A DNA stretch of 64,000 nt from Macquaria australasica (GCA_005408345.1 SEMN01000624.1:1-64000); one strand, 5' to 3'. Positions 1 to 11,707 are shown, counted from the first letter of the stretch. A program made the numbers and translations. The notes: generated by a model not told the origin, from the letters alone.

Positions 1-410
1 TATGTATGTATATATATATACACATATATATATATATATATATGTGTATATATATATGTGGGATTGTTGTATCTCTGTGAATCAATCATTTTTAGTTGGT
101 TAATCAATCTATCCATTTTATGCCACTTATCCGGGTCCAGGTCACATTTGTTTAATTAATTATATCATTACGAATTATCGTTATATCCTGCTGGGAAATA
201 CAGAAAAACGTGATATAATAATAAACAATTCCAGGCCATATGTCTGAATGACAAACGGCTGTAATTTTAACAGTTCTAATTGAGTGTATATTCAGGAGAG
301 CTGAATTAAGTATGCATTGTTCATGTCAGTTCAAGATCACTGTAAGGAATCACACTCTTCTAAAATGTAGTGAGCTGTTGATGTAATCTCCCCAATGTCT
401 CTTTGTGCAG
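1..410 (+). other. usp19 intron with TA-rich microsatellite
   Basis: Positions 1-58 are an alternating TA/TG tract. The rest is AT-rich intron ending in the acceptor ctttgtgcag at 401-410. No coding signal was seen. Confidence 0.7.
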
Positions 411-3400
411 GTTTTCTGTCAACGTGTTCCAGCCTCCTTTCCAGTCAGGCAGGACATCCCCCGAAACATCCCAGTGCCGGGCTGACCTCCCGCCAATGCC
501 AGCAGGCTCTCCTGAGGGTCTTGGGCCCGGGGATGAGGCCATGGGTGGTAGCAGTACCATAGGAGCAGGTGATCTGGAGCAGGAGAGCCACTCTCAGCTG
601 CCTGAATCCCAGGCAGAGAATGCTCAGGCCTCAGCCCTCCACTCTGGGGAGTCAGATTTCCTCTCCTCCTCCCAGACCTCACTCTCCACCACGCGGACTA
701 CAGACTCAGGATTCTCTGAGCCAATCTCCTCCACTTCCAGTTCCTCTTTGGACCCTCATGCTGAAAAAGAGACATCCTGTGAGAAGGCAGTACGGCCAGA
801 AGGTAATAACAAAGCTATTCATTATTATTTCTGTGATTGTTGTTGTTTGTCTCTACATCCTCATTCTTGACACTTTTGTTGCAGCTGCAGTAACAGGGTA
901 TCAGCATCCAAGTGAATCAGCATCAGGTCATGCCAGTCAGTTCTACATAGCTCTACTGGACTCCAACAACAAGGAACAGAAGCTGGATGAGAAAGGTACA
1001 GCCAGAATGGTCTTCAGTACTGATATTTAGTTGGATCCCTAGCCATCCTGTTTCCATATTCGGTGGATTTTGCAAAATTGCATGTTTATTTTTAATGTTC
1101 ATTTTTTGTTGAGACTGTCAGGTGTTGATTTACTCTTACTCTATAGTAATGTTTAAAACCATAGTTTTTGGTGTTTTATTCCACTTTGTTGCAAGGTGTA
1201 TTGAGTTTTCCTCATCTCTGGACAGGCTTTAAGCTTTTCTACTGTGTCTACTGTTACTTAAGCTTGTACTTAAAGGGTAATTCTGATATTTTTTAAACCT
1301 GGGGCCTATTTTTATATATTTTGGGGTGTGACTAATACGTACAAAAAGTTTTGGAATTGGTCCAGTAGATTGCCTCAGCCAGTAGCCGCGAACAGGCTGC
1401 AATGGCTGCAATGTAATCAATTCCATTGAAAGGTCTTTATTGAAAGTTTCAAAAACAATGTTGCAAAGCATCAAAATTTAATTTGTCCAAATATTTGGAC
1501 AGTACACAATAACAGTAATATCAACATTAGCACAACATTAATCCCTACAGAGATAGACCTTTTTGTTAAAGAGTAAGATCCTTTTTGTTTAACCAGAAAC
1601 AGAAGTCTCAACCTGAAATCTGAAATCTCGTGGGAAGTGAGTTGTTGCAGGAAGACGAGGGTGTTTCTGGTTGAACAAAAAGGATCTTACTCTTTAACAA
1701 AAAGGTCTGTCTCTGTAGGGATCCTTTCCATAATGTTGTCAGACACTTACAATAACTATCTGAGCCTGTCAGTGGCAAAAACAAGCACTTTTAGTGGACA
1801 GACTTTGAAGGGTGCAGTTGCCCGTGAGGATTACATTGCAGCTATTGCAACCTGAGGTGATCTGGACCAATTCCAAAGGTTTTTAGTCAGGTTTAAAAAT
1901 TCCAGAATTACCCTTTAAAGAAAGAAATAATCCAACAGACCAGCATTGTTTTTCTCCACTCCTCTGCAGATGACATGCTGGCGGACCTCCCTGAAGACTC
2001 GCTCCTGGAGCTGGTGTGGAAAAACAACGAGCGTCTGAAGGAGTACGTCCTGGTGAGCTCCAAGGAGCTGGAGTATGAGGAGGACCCCGGCTCTCTGAGT
2101 GAGACAGCCAGAGCGGGACACTTCACCCTGGAGCAGTGCCTCAACCTCTTCACAAAGCCAGAGGTGCTGGCACCAGAGGAGGCCTGGTAGGGATCTTTAT
2201 TTTGTGACTGGATAGTCTAAAATAATGCAACCTCGTCTCTATCCTGTCTCTATGGTTTTGATTTCTTTCTTGTTCCCCTCTGTCAAAGGTCACATTCTCT
2301 CCGGAGCTTTTCCTTTTTTTTCCCCAGTTTGAATGGTCACATACAATAGCATTTGGACTCGGCCACTCTCTAAATAATAATACAGAAACTCATGACGATT
2401 GTCCTCCAAAATGACCAGTGCAGTCTTTCACATGTGAGACACAATATGAACCAACTTTAGGAAATGAGCCCGAAATAGAGACTCTGTTGACATCTGATAG
2501 CTGGCAACTGCTCATGATGGGAGGGTGAGAATAACTAAATAAGGGCAAACTGTAGTCTGGACTAATGTTAATTTTACGACTAAAATGAACAATTATTTAT
2601 AAATTATCAATTAATCTGTTGACTGTGGTCTTGCTTACTTGCTATAAAATGTTAGTAAATAGTGAAAAACTAGTTCACTTTCACCCTTGCTTTTGTGCCC
2701 CTCTGTTCCACTCATTTTTTTCCTCTTTTCTAGAGGACATCCACTTTATTCACCGGTAGCTCAAACAGTGCTTTGCGGTAGGAAATGGGCATGTACTTTC
2801 ACATGCAAGCCAATAACTGCAGACTGACTGGCTGTTGTCGTGTTTTTTTTCTGCTGTGTGATAGGCTGTTAGATCCATCCATATCGAGTAAAAAAGTTTC
2901 TCATCGTTATCGACATAAATTTTATCACGATCTTGTATTGAGATCGTTTTATCGGCCAGCCCAAGGAGCAGGGCAATGTAGAGCACTGGTCTACATGCAC
3001 TCTGTCTGTTTTTAAGGTACTGTCCAAAGTGCCAGCAGCACCGAGAGGCCTCCAAACAACTGCTGCTGTGGCGTCTGCCCAACGTCTTGATCATCCAGCT
3101 CAAACGCTTCTCCTTCAGGAGTTTCATATGGAGGGACAAGATCAACGACATGGTCGACTTTCCCGTCAGGTAAATGCACAGTAAAAAGTAGAATTTCCAC
3201 CACATATCCATATGCAACACAACACTTATTCTTACTAACTTTAATGTAAAAAGATGTGATTTTTTACGTGCAAAGCCTGTAATTTAATCTTTTCTTCTAG
3301 GAATCTGGATCTGAGTAAGTTCTGTATTGGTCAGAAGGATGAGATGCAACAACCCCCTATCTATGACTTATATGCAGTCATCAACCACTATGGAGGAATG

Positions 3401-6400
3401 ATAGGAGGCCACTACACGGCCTACGCTCGCCTGCCCAGTGACAAGAACAGCCAGCGCAGTGACGTTGGTGAGTGTGCAATCAGTGAGGTTTATTATTTAT
3501 ATAACTGTTGGTAGTTCTGAAAGGTGCTCCATCCTCTGTTTTCTTCTATTGTTCTCCTCCACTACCCTGTTGCCAACCTCTCCTCCCTTCCTCCTCCTCT
3601 ACCCCCCACCCCACCACAGGCTGGCGTCTGTTTGATGACAGTACCGTGACAATGGTGGAGGAGAGTCAGGTGGTGACGCGCTATGCCTACGTCCTGTTCT
3701 ACCGACGACGAAACTCTCCAGTTGAGAGGCCGCCGCGCTTCCTCAGGCCCGTAGGAGCCGAGTCGTCCACTGCTGCAGGAGCTACTGCCAGCCAGGTGAG
3801 GGCGCCACACCAATAAGAGACAGAGCATCTGTGTCTATAGAGGAGCCTTTCACATTGGAATGTAGTATCCAAGGTTAAGCCTTAATCCAAGCTTATAATA
3901 TTCCTTGGCTAACTCCCATTTTACACTATTTTCTTTTTAACCTTATGGTGAGAAGTTGACCTCTGATATTAAGTTTCTGGATTTCTCACCGCAAGTAAAC
4001 TTGTTCCACACACAGTATTTGTGGTGATTAGAATCCAATTTAACAGGTTAATAAAAGCAACACTTGAGGCCTTTACACACCAGGGACATGACGAATAAAC
4101 GATACGAAAATGAAAAACTATTCATACCATCGGCAATGTAAATTTGCGATGGATGGATGGGTGCTTCAATGTCTTATATTACTTTGGGTAGTCCATGTGC
4201 AGTGCCCTGCAGGTAAAAAGCTACACAGAGTGCCTCCCGTATTTGATTAATATGACGAGCCAAACCTGCTATGACACTGTTGCCTTGTTACCAACTCTGC
4301 TACATCCAACAATAAACCACAACAGCTCCTCTCTATCCTGCAGTTCATTGTCTTTATCATTTGTGTGTCCTTTGTCATATAATACAGGTTGATGAGAAAC
4401 ACAAACGGGTCCGCCATTGTCATTCTGAGTCATGAAGTTACGTCAGTTCCACACAACGTGATTGGTTGATGCCTTTATTCGGCGTGCGAAAGCTCAGAAA
4501 AATGGACCTCATTCTGGAAAAAAATTACGTTGCTCTTTCTTTTCCATTCTGTGTGAAAGAGTTCGAAAAAATATATTGATGGGTGAAAACGCCACCGGTG
4601 TGTAAAGGCTCTTAACTCTTTAAATTGCTAGTGTAAAAAGTGTTGCGGTGTAGTGCAGGGTTAAATGGAGGGCGTATAAATGGTTTATAGCTTGGGGGTG
4701 AAGTGTTTTGGGGAAATAATGAATGTGTAGAATCAGATTGTGCTGGCTACGTTGAGAAATGATTCCAAATATTTCAACAGGCATTGTGAGTTGTAACCAG
4801 ATTAAGTAATATATTTGAATGCAACAAAACCTCCAATGTGTTCAAATCCTCCTGTTATGGGGTTTGTAGTATGTCAGCCACTAATTAGGAATTAGTCTTG
4901 ACAAGAGCTCCTGCTGTGAGATGCTTACTAACTACAGCCCAGTGGGTTCATAATGGAAAGATCCATCACTGAGATGGTCTGTTAATCTTAACTTAACAAA
5001 CCTCAGCTGTCAGGCAGCATTAGCATCTTGTCACATTTAATTGTTTGTAGCTTCAGTGGAGTGCAGCGCTTTAACTTAATAGAATGTAAGGATTTCTGTT
5101 CGCCGATGAGGCTGAGAGAGAGCCGTGAATGTGCTTAATCATTTGCAAATTCATATGGCGTCGAGAAGTTAAGTGGGGACAAATTGCAGAGCAAGATTTC
5201 TTTCACTCTTGACGTCCCTAGTTTCTGACTTCTGCCTCTCTGAAGACACACTTTGAATATTGTATCCAGATGAGATTCTCTCCTCTGCAGAAATTAAACG
5301 AGTGCTGTGTACCGTTTATACAGTTAATTTTTATCACTTAGTTTGTCAGATGCAACCTTGTGATGCTGGTAGTGACATGAGACTGTGTGAGATCTAAGGG
5401 GATAAAAGGGATGAATGTTTCTCCTGTTAAACCAGACATTCAAAAACTTCTTTCCATTATTTTAAATCATATTACCTTAACGGTGCAGTTTTGCAGTGAA
5501 TGTATTGAAGTCGGTAATCAACCATACACCTTAACTTTTTTTTCTGATATGTATATGTATGTTAAGTGTTGTAGACTGTGTAGAATGGGTAAAACATACA
5601 TTTCTTACAGGAAGGGGCTTGAGAACAGTTAAGATGTTCTTGTGCTTTTGATTTACTCAACTGTGTTTACTTTGAAATCATGTGAATTTCCTGCACACTT
5701 AACCATCTGATTTCTGAAAGAAAAAAACACCTCTCAAACTGCCCCAGTTTGCCCCTAAACTATCAACCAAGAAGGCCTGTAGTTAGCTCTTTACAAATCT
5801 GTAATCACCATGGTTGATCTGAAACTGTGAGGTAGACCAGCAAAATGTTTGTATTTGTAACCATAGCATTTGTTAGACCACGCCTTTTCCCAGAAGCTGA
5901 CACCGGTTTCCGCCAATCGCAGGCCTCTCTAATATGGCGGGAACTGGAGGAAGAAGAGGACGGGCTCGACGAAGGGCCCCGCGGACTGTTCCGCTCTGCG
6001 CCGCGGAGGGGACAAGTGCCGAGGAACAGAGATGAGGAAGACGAAGACGGAACTGAAGGGTCGGTGCGGCGGCAGAGGATGCCGGACTATCCCGACGACG
6101 ACTGTGTGCGCTATTTTGTTCTTGGCACCCTGGCAGCTGTGTTTGCTCTGTTCGTCAATTTGGTCTACCCTCTTCTTTAGAAATCCAGCTGGACCTGAGC
6201 AGTGGCTAGATTCAGAAATATGAATGTGAAGGCTGGTCAAACAAGGAGAGGGTAGATAGGACAGTTTAAATTTTAACACTTTCCACCCCTCTTGAGTAAG
6301 AAGTCATCCATCGGGCTTCAGCTAGTAAAATGGTTGTCCATTCTACCCAACACATGAAGTGTATGTATGTGTAACTTGACTCAACCCTTTAAAATACTTT

Positions 6401-8518
6401 GGACACTACTACACACATTAAAAGACACTGAGGGCCCCGTCATCATAAGAAAACCTTGTAGTTAAAGCTGCACTAGAATGATACTATGGTATATTGAGTG
6501 TACACTATTCACTACATTGCCTCTATACATTGTATCGACTCTTGCTTCCAATGTTCTCAGATGATGAGCTCTGACAGCCTTAATCACTTACACTAATATT
6601 TAATCCTGGAATCAGTAGTTTGACAAAAAATAAAATCTTAACTCAAGGACCAGGAAGGCCATGAGATGTGGTTTAAAGCTCTGGGGAAAGCTAGTAAATT
6701 GTTGGTGGTCAAAAACTATATAGTTGTACAGTAATGTATGAAATGCTTATAAGCTGAGAATTATGACGAAATAATTCTAGTACAAAAAGAAACTTGCTCT
6801 AGAGCTGCAGATGGAGCCACTGTTGAAGGCCTCCTTTTGTTTTTATTGCACTACACTCTTAAGAGGATAAGATTGCAAATTCCTGCAGTACAAATGCAAG
6901 ATAGATGAGTGGGTATATGTGAGAAGAGGCACTTCAGCAGTGACTCATTTTAAATGTTATATCATGACGCAAAGACAACCCTCTGTTTTTTTGTGTGACC
7001 AATTGCTGTTGCATTTATTTTATGTCCCACAAATTGATTTGCGGGCCTTTTAAAATTGCTGCTTGTGTCTGGCCACCATCTTGTTTTTTTAAATGGCTTC
7101 TTTCAGCAATATGTACTGTCGTTTACTGTGTTTAGATTTTTTTATTTTCTATTTGTATTTTGCTTTTTATCGAAATGCCTGTCAGTCTGTTTTAGTTGCT
7201 TTTTTATTTAAGATTGTTAAGCCATAGCTAGGTGAGGATTTTAAATTCTCAGGATGAAATGTAGTAAACAATAACATGTTGCTGTGTCTTTTTAAAACCC
7301 TACAAAATAAGATGAGAAATTTACCGACCATGCAGTCTTGTCTTGTCAGCCAAGTTAAACTAGGAGTTTGCAATTATTAATTAAGGAATTACCGTCCACC
7401 TCTGAATGTAATGTTTTTAATGTGTTACGGTGTTTGAATTTAAGTGAGTACAGTTCCACCTGTAAAGTACACCGTATTCTGATATTGTCTTTAGGAAACA
7501 ATCAATTTCTTGTTAATTTTTGCTTTAATCTTTAATTATTACATACAGTTTGAAAGTTCTGGATGATTTTATTGCGTCATGTTCAGCAGTTAAAATGTGG
7601 AGGGTTTTTAACAGATCATGTCTTTACTCTGCTGCCTCAGTGACTGTGAGTGTGTATGCGGGTCTCAGGGAAATCCTGGCACTCTTCTGGTATCAAGGCA
7701 GAGTAGAGGGACCTATGTTTGCCTTAAATGCTCGGAATAGCTCAGAGCACCGTCAGACTGTATATACTTGACTCCGATATATGCAAGGCTAGTCTAGTTT
7801 TAAAATTCTTTATAGCTTGTGCTCAACATATGTTTGGCACTATTTTGTTTGTGAATTGTTTGACATCTCCCATTACCCAACAAGAACAGCAGTGGTGGGA
7901 TCAACGGATGTTAAACTCATGTCTAGACTGTTTCTAAACATCTGAATGCTGTTGGGTTTTTGTTAACTTGACTGGATTTAAATGGTCCTGACTGAAGAAA
8001 GGAACTATGTATGTATGTGTGTAGTTTGCTATACAGTGTTAATTGGAAAGAATAATCATGACTTATATTTTGTGAGGAAATTATCTAAGGTGTAGTATAC
8101 TCTGTCTGTAGTATACTTTGCAAGTACTGTATTTTTAAGAAAATCATAACCTATTTTAATTTCCCTGTAATAATGTGTCTAGATACCTCCATCTAAATGC
8201 TGCTTTCTAAAATATAACGCATTGTACTCTTTTTGGAAATAAAATCTCCATCTGTTTATAGTCTTTACGTATATTATTTAAGTCATGTTTCATCCTCGCC
8301 ATTTTCTCCAAACAGATGAAAATCTTCCAGATAACAGAACCAGCATTATTTACTGTTAACCCTGGTTTATTTTACAGGCCTCTAGCCAGTCACTATTTGG
8401 GACAGACCTGGATCCTGAAGGACCACCTACGTTGACCCCAGAGGTTCCCTCGGACCTCTTCGCCCACTCTGGAGAGTGCGCAGCGCCATCCTACAGCAAC
8501 ATGGAGGAGGTGGACTAG
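411..8518 (+). CDS. usp19: USP19 deubiquitinase, 3' half of gene, two alternative C-termini
   Basis: Partial gene; 5' exons are outside the window. Shared exons are 411-802, 885-995, 1970-2186, 3017-3169, 3301-3467 and 3620-3795, all with AG/GT borders and compatible phases (405 codons after the first split codon). They end on phase 0 and join either exon 5923-6180 or exon 8378-8518. The first exon is a Ser-rich linker after the MYND insertion. The next two encode a ubiquitin-like insert and the return to the protease core. Exon 3017-3169 starts with a zinc-type CxxC (YCPKCQQH). Exon 3301-3467 carries the His box, GGHYTA, with the catalytic His at 3410-3412. Exon 3620-3795 has WRLFDD, with the third catalytic residue at 3634-3636. 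The match to vertebrate USP19 is by recognition of long conserved blocks such as LPNVLIIQLKRFSF. USP19 removes ubiquitin from ERAD and other substrates. The catalytic Cys is not in the window. Confidence 0.95.
1270..1918. mobile_element. Long foldback (MITE-like) element in a usp19 intron
   Basis: The ends are inverted copies: taaagggtaattctg at 1271 against ccagaattaccctttaa ending about 1918. Complementarity continues inward, for example ttttggaattggtcc against ggaccaattccaaa, and gctgcaatgtaat against attacattgcagc. An inner pair, agtaagatcctttttgtt (about 1570) and aacaaaaaggatcttact (about 1674), brings the arms almost to the centre. There is no transposase frame, so this is a non-autonomous palindromic DNA element. 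It sits between exons 885-995 and 1970-2186, leaving about 50 bp to the acceptor. No clear target duplication was identified. Confidence 0.8.
2187..3016 (+). other. usp19 intron
   Basis: This intron contains a short AT-rich piece near 2575-2630 (aattatcaattaatctgttgac) resembling the ends of the teleost hAT-type repeat seen better at 9984-10293. Otherwise there is nothing recognisable. The donor is ctg|gtaggg and the acceptor is ttttaag, unusually lacking a C before AG. Confidence 0.5.
4067..4612. mobile_element. Terminal-inverted-repeat element in usp19 intron
   Basis: The left end gcctttacacaccagg and right end ccggtgtgtaaaggc are imperfect inverted repeats about 545 bp apart. No transposase frame lies between them. 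It is a probable non-autonomous DNA transposon in the intron before the alternative last exons. Weaker complementarity just outside (tttacactatttt near 3920, tagtgtaaaaagtg near 4630) hints at an older element around it, but I could not bound that. Confidence 0.65.
4613..5922 (+). other. usp19 intron, remainder
   Basis: AT-rich sequence with only short spurious frames. It ends at the acceptor cgcag before the membrane-anchor exon. Nothing further was recognised. Confidence 0.5.
5923..6180 (+). CDS. usp19: USP19 alternative last exon A: ER tail-anchor
   Basis: The acceptor cgcag precedes 5923 and the exon opens in phase 0 with ASLIWREL, the same AS start as the other terminal exon. It encodes 85 residues: an acidic stretch (EEEED), an Arg/Gly-rich middle, DEEDED, and then a hydrophobic segment of about 20 residues (YFVLGTLAAVFALFVNLVYP) just before the stop. 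A single membrane span at the extreme C-terminus is the layout of a tail-anchored protein, and mammalian USP19 has an ER-anchored isoform of this kind. The exon is CpG-rich compared with the flanking intron. The open frame upstream of 5923 is intron, since it is joined only through the acceptor. Confidence 0.92.
   Translation, partial: ASLIWRELEEEEDGLDEGPRGLFRSAPRRGQVPRNRDEEDEDGTEGSVRRQRMPDYPDDDCVRYFVLGTLAAVFALFVNLVYPLL
6181..8243 (+). other. usp19: Probable long 3' UTR of the membrane-anchored usp19 transcript
   Basis: AT-rich non-coding sequence runs from the stop of terminal exon A to an AATAAA at 8238-8243, about 2 kb downstream. For the EEVD isoform the same stretch is intron. No other gene or obvious transposon was seen. 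Which poly(A) site is used is inferred. Confidence 0.5.
8378..8518 (+). CDS. usp19: USP19 alternative last exon B: soluble tail ending EEVD
   Basis: The acceptor tttacag precedes 8378. The phase-0 frame reads ASSQSLFGTDLDPEGP and so on for 46 residues, ending SYSNMEEVD and then TAG at 8516-8518. It has no membrane segment, so the spliced product would be cytosolic. A terminal EEVD is the tetrapeptide by which HSP70 and HSP90 bind TPR co-chaperones. USP19 is an HSP90 partner through its N-terminal CS domains, so an EEVD end is functionally suggestive. That role for the tail is inference. The exon is reached by skipping exon A, giving an intron of about 4.6 kb (3796-8377). Confidence 0.88.
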   Translation, partial: ASSQSLFGTDLDPEGPPTLTPEVPSDLFAHSGECAAPSYSNMEEVD

Positions 8519-9590
8519 ACATGGTGAGGACTAAAGGAACTACAGATCAGAGCTGGTGATCCAGTGGAAGCTGCTCCTCAGCTAAAGACACATCAGTGCT
8601 CTTTAATTACACTGGTGTCAAAACAACGCTGCAGTGCTAGAAGATCTGGAGGTGATCTTTGAGGATTCGACTGCACTCACTTGTGAAAGACCTTCAGATG
8701 CACATATAGATGTGTACTCGGTACTATCTAGACCCTCCCATCGTTGATATACTCATTAATATACTTACCCATTGATAAACACTTAACAAGCTGTATATGT
8801 AGTTATATTCATCCAGTTCATATAGTCACACACACACAGAACACACACTTCTATAATCTCAGTACTCCTGTTAGCAGCTCATTATAAGCTGCTGCTACAG
8901 GAGTTCATCCTCGACCACCTAACAGAGCTCAGTGGAGAGCCTACCAGGCTTCCATGCACCAACGCACCTTCTGGTCTGGTCTCAAGCTCAAAACCTCACT
9001 GCTAACCTTGACCAGACCTGTTAATCCCTGGCTTAAAACCATGGGCCATTATTAGGGTACATTTTGGGAGTTTGAGTGAAGATTGTTGTAATGTGTGTAA
9101 AGCTTTTTTTCTTTGTTATTTGAGGTATTCCCTGGTTTGGTTTGTTTGTGGCAGGCTATTCTGTAACTTGGATTGGAATTGTAGCAACTGATGTAAAGGA
9201 AAAAAAATGAGACGGGTGCTGACATGCTACTTTTTTTTTTCTAATATAGAGGGCACACACTTCTGTTTTTTTGTCGCTTTATAAACTTCATTTGGCTTCT
9301 GTTGCTGTAGCGTATTCTTATTATTTTTCTCATTTTTTGTACTTGTTTAGATATTCAATCCTGTGGATGCAATTGTTAAAGGCTTCAGTATAAACTGAAA
9401 TGTGCATGACTGCATGTTCCCCCCTCTCACCTGAAACTTTGCTACATTTTTCAGTTTTGCGTGAGTTGTTCAGTCTCACCCCTCCTCTGCTTTGTAATGG
9501 ACTGCGTATATAAAGTGGGAATCATTAAGAATACTGCTGTGGATACATATAAATGGTTAATATAAATAAAAACAATTTTGGGAACTACTG
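8519..9590 (+). other. usp19: Probable 3' UTR of the soluble usp19 transcript
   Basis: Non-coding sequence from the EEVD-exon stop to AATAAA at 9565-9570, followed by a T/GT-rich tract (gtgttttgtttttattt) near 9597 that suits a downstream cleavage element. It includes a short CA repeat near 8828. Confidence 0.6.
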
Positions 9591-9983
9591 ACATAAGTGT
9601 TTTGTTTTTATTTACAGTTATAGTAGACATGATAAACTATTCTTTTGTAAGCATGTTGAAAAGATGTCTGGATTATATAGTAGTCCTATGAGCCAAAACT
9701 TGTCAAGTATCGCACCTATACAGGTGCTTTCAATTACTGTACCTGACCAGAGCTTTCCCCAGCTGGATTACACACCATGCAAAGCAAGCAACTACCCCAG
9801 AGGCCACACAATTGGTTTGTGGTAATTTGATTAATTTCAGTTTTGTTTGGTAATATATACCATCTAGTTTTAATATCTTAAATATTTCAGTTGATGAGTT
9901 TATATGGAAAGTAAATTTATACAAGCTAACTGGGCAGGTGGTCCTCCAACATAGCACAATAGATTACAATGATGCTGCCTTTA

Positions 9984-10293
9984 GGGCTGAAAAGATTAGC
10001 TGGTACAACAATTAATCGATCATCTGAAAATTTTGATAATTAAAGTTGATTTAAGTAATTTATCAAGATAAGCTGCCAAACATTCTCTGGTTCCAGCTGT
10101 GAGGACTACTTTTCTCTGTTTTATATAATTCTATATTGAATATATTTGGGTTTTGGACAGTTTGTCAGACAAAATCAGTTTTAAGACGTAACCTTGGACT
10201 GTGGGACCTTGTGGCTGCCATTTTTCACTCTTTTCTCATTGAAAAAATAGGCAACATATTAATCAAAATCAAAATGAATCATTAGTTGCAGCC
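9984..10293. mobile_element. hAT-type non-autonomous repeat
   Basis: The left end gggctgaaaagatta and right end gaatcattagttgcagccc are inverted. The interior contains wording typical of a very common teleost repeat (attaatcgat, gttttggacagtttgtcagacaaa). About 310 bp, no coding frame. Truncated relatives occur near 2575-2630, 34412-34520 and 36370-36425. The superfamily assignment rests on resemblance only. Confidence 0.65.
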
Positions 10294-10643
10294 CATGTAG
10301 TCTGCAGTGTGTGCTGTTCCTCATAGATGTGCACACAGGATGTACACAAAGAGGGAAGAACAGGGGGGTCAGCAGGGGCCCACAGGTCATTTCTGCCCTA
10401 CGACGCCCTAGAAGAGTGATCCGGCCCTGCCTCAGGACTGTGTGGGCATGTACGAACAGTTTGTAATTTACACTGTCATCATTTTTTAAGCTTTATTGAA
10501 AACAAATAGGCAACATATTTTACTGTTTTTGTACTTGTATGAAAACATGTAACAATAAAACTCTTGAATCTTGAATCTTAAACAATCATAAATCAATAAT
10601 TCAAATGCAAATACAGCAACATGTAGAACAAAAAAGACAAAAT
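10294..10643. other. Intergenic, LINE-tail-like fragment
   Basis: Unrecognised DNA with a stretch at about 10485-10580 (ttttgtacttgtatgaaaac, then aataaaactcttgaatcttgaatctt) that looks like a LINE 3' tail with a short tandem repeat. Confidence 0.4.
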
Positions 10644-10892
10644 AGGCCTTTTCAACAGCAGACATTTTGACATGTCACAGTAGGAAAAGCACAGGTGTAA
10701 ATAATAAAATGAATGATGGCTGAATTCCATTTAGTTGCTTCAGTTTCAGGGTCCCGGTATTGTGCACGCTGGCTCACCATCACACCGGCTTACTGGGACA
10801 CTTGAATAGAACAGAGCCATTGATTAATGTTACAAGTAACACCTGTGTGTTTCCTACTATGACAAGTCAAAATGTCGGCTGTGACCAGGCCT
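10644..10892. mobile_element. Foldback repeat, family D copy 1
   Basis: The arms read ggccttttcaacagcagac with gacatgtcacagtaggaa on the left, and the complement (ttcctactatgacaagtc, ctgtgaccaggcc) on the right. Relatives lie at 27080-27278 and, split, at 19077-19632. No coding capacity. Confidence 0.65.
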
Positions 10893-11505
10893 TTATAGAG
10901 CCAGAAACTGAAACTATTAAATCTAATGCAGGGAGTTCTTTACATGAAATAGAAATAAATTAATATGTAGGAAGAGAAGAAAAGATAAACACTGAAATAA
11001 GTTCAGTCAAAAATAGTTTGGGCCCTTGCTGCTTTTATATTTTGCAACTAATGACTTGGAATATAGCTGAACATCATTAAGAAACATGGAATTTGCCCAA
11101 ATAATTAGTAACAGTTAAATTAAGAACATAACATTCTTATTCATTGATTTGTTGACCAAACTGTCGTACCTCCAATGAAAAAAGGACCACAGAAATCACA
11201 GGAATAATTGATATTCGGTGAAAACCTTTCCAGAACACGATTTACAGGATATCTTCTATGTAAGAGGTAACACAGTAACAGCCCATCTTCATTCAAAGAT
11301 TGTTGTTAACCATTTCTACAAAGCTAGCTAGTTTAAGGGATGTTTATCCACTCCACTTTCATCATTCTTAGTCCATGGAGCTTTTTGACTTGTCAACCCT
11401 GAGGTCTAATAAGCCAGAATAACTCAAAACACCTGCGTGGATATGGCATACTGTGTGTGGCTGTTTGAAATCCCACTTTAATTCTTGTGCATCGCTACAT
11501 GTTTT
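10893..11505. other. Intergenic
   Basis: AT-rich DNA without recognisable genes or repeats, leading up to the promoter-like region of the HAD gene. Confidence 0.5.
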
Positions 11506-11707
11506 AAGCACCGGAAGATGGCGCCCTTTCCTCTCTCGGGTAGTGTACAACTTTTGACCCGCAGAAGAAGAAGATAGCATGGAGAACGAGGAAGTACCAT
11601 AGGAAGTACCGGTAAATAGCCATGACTTATACAGCGGAGCCGGTTAGGTAGCAAGTTTTAGTTGAAATATTTTCAAACCAATACCTGTCGTCAGTTGTGT
11701 CAAAGTC
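11506..11707 (+). promoter_or_regulatory. Likely promoter/5' UTR of the HAD-like gene, with two short upstream ORFs
   Basis: At 11511-11524 the sequence ccggaagatggcgcc combines an ETS-type core (CCGGAAG) with a YY1-type core (AAGATGGCG), a pairing typical of TATA-less housekeeping promoters close to the start site. Downstream are ATG at 11518 (20 codons including stop at 11577) and ATG at 11579 (MENEEVP then stop at 11602). Both end before the main ATG at 11708. Whether they are in the mRNA depends on the start site, which the sequence does not fix. Confidence 0.5.

Noticed and set aside
569..1030. Long frame overlapping the first usp19 exon and its small intron
   Set aside because: Only the 885-995 portion in this frame is coding. 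The rest is an out-of-frame shadow plus the 82-bp intron 803-884.
5845..5922. Open frame upstream of the usp19 membrane-anchor exon, starting with ATG
   Set aside because: It precedes a good acceptor and does not match USP19. The exon begins at 5923 and the upstream frame is intron.
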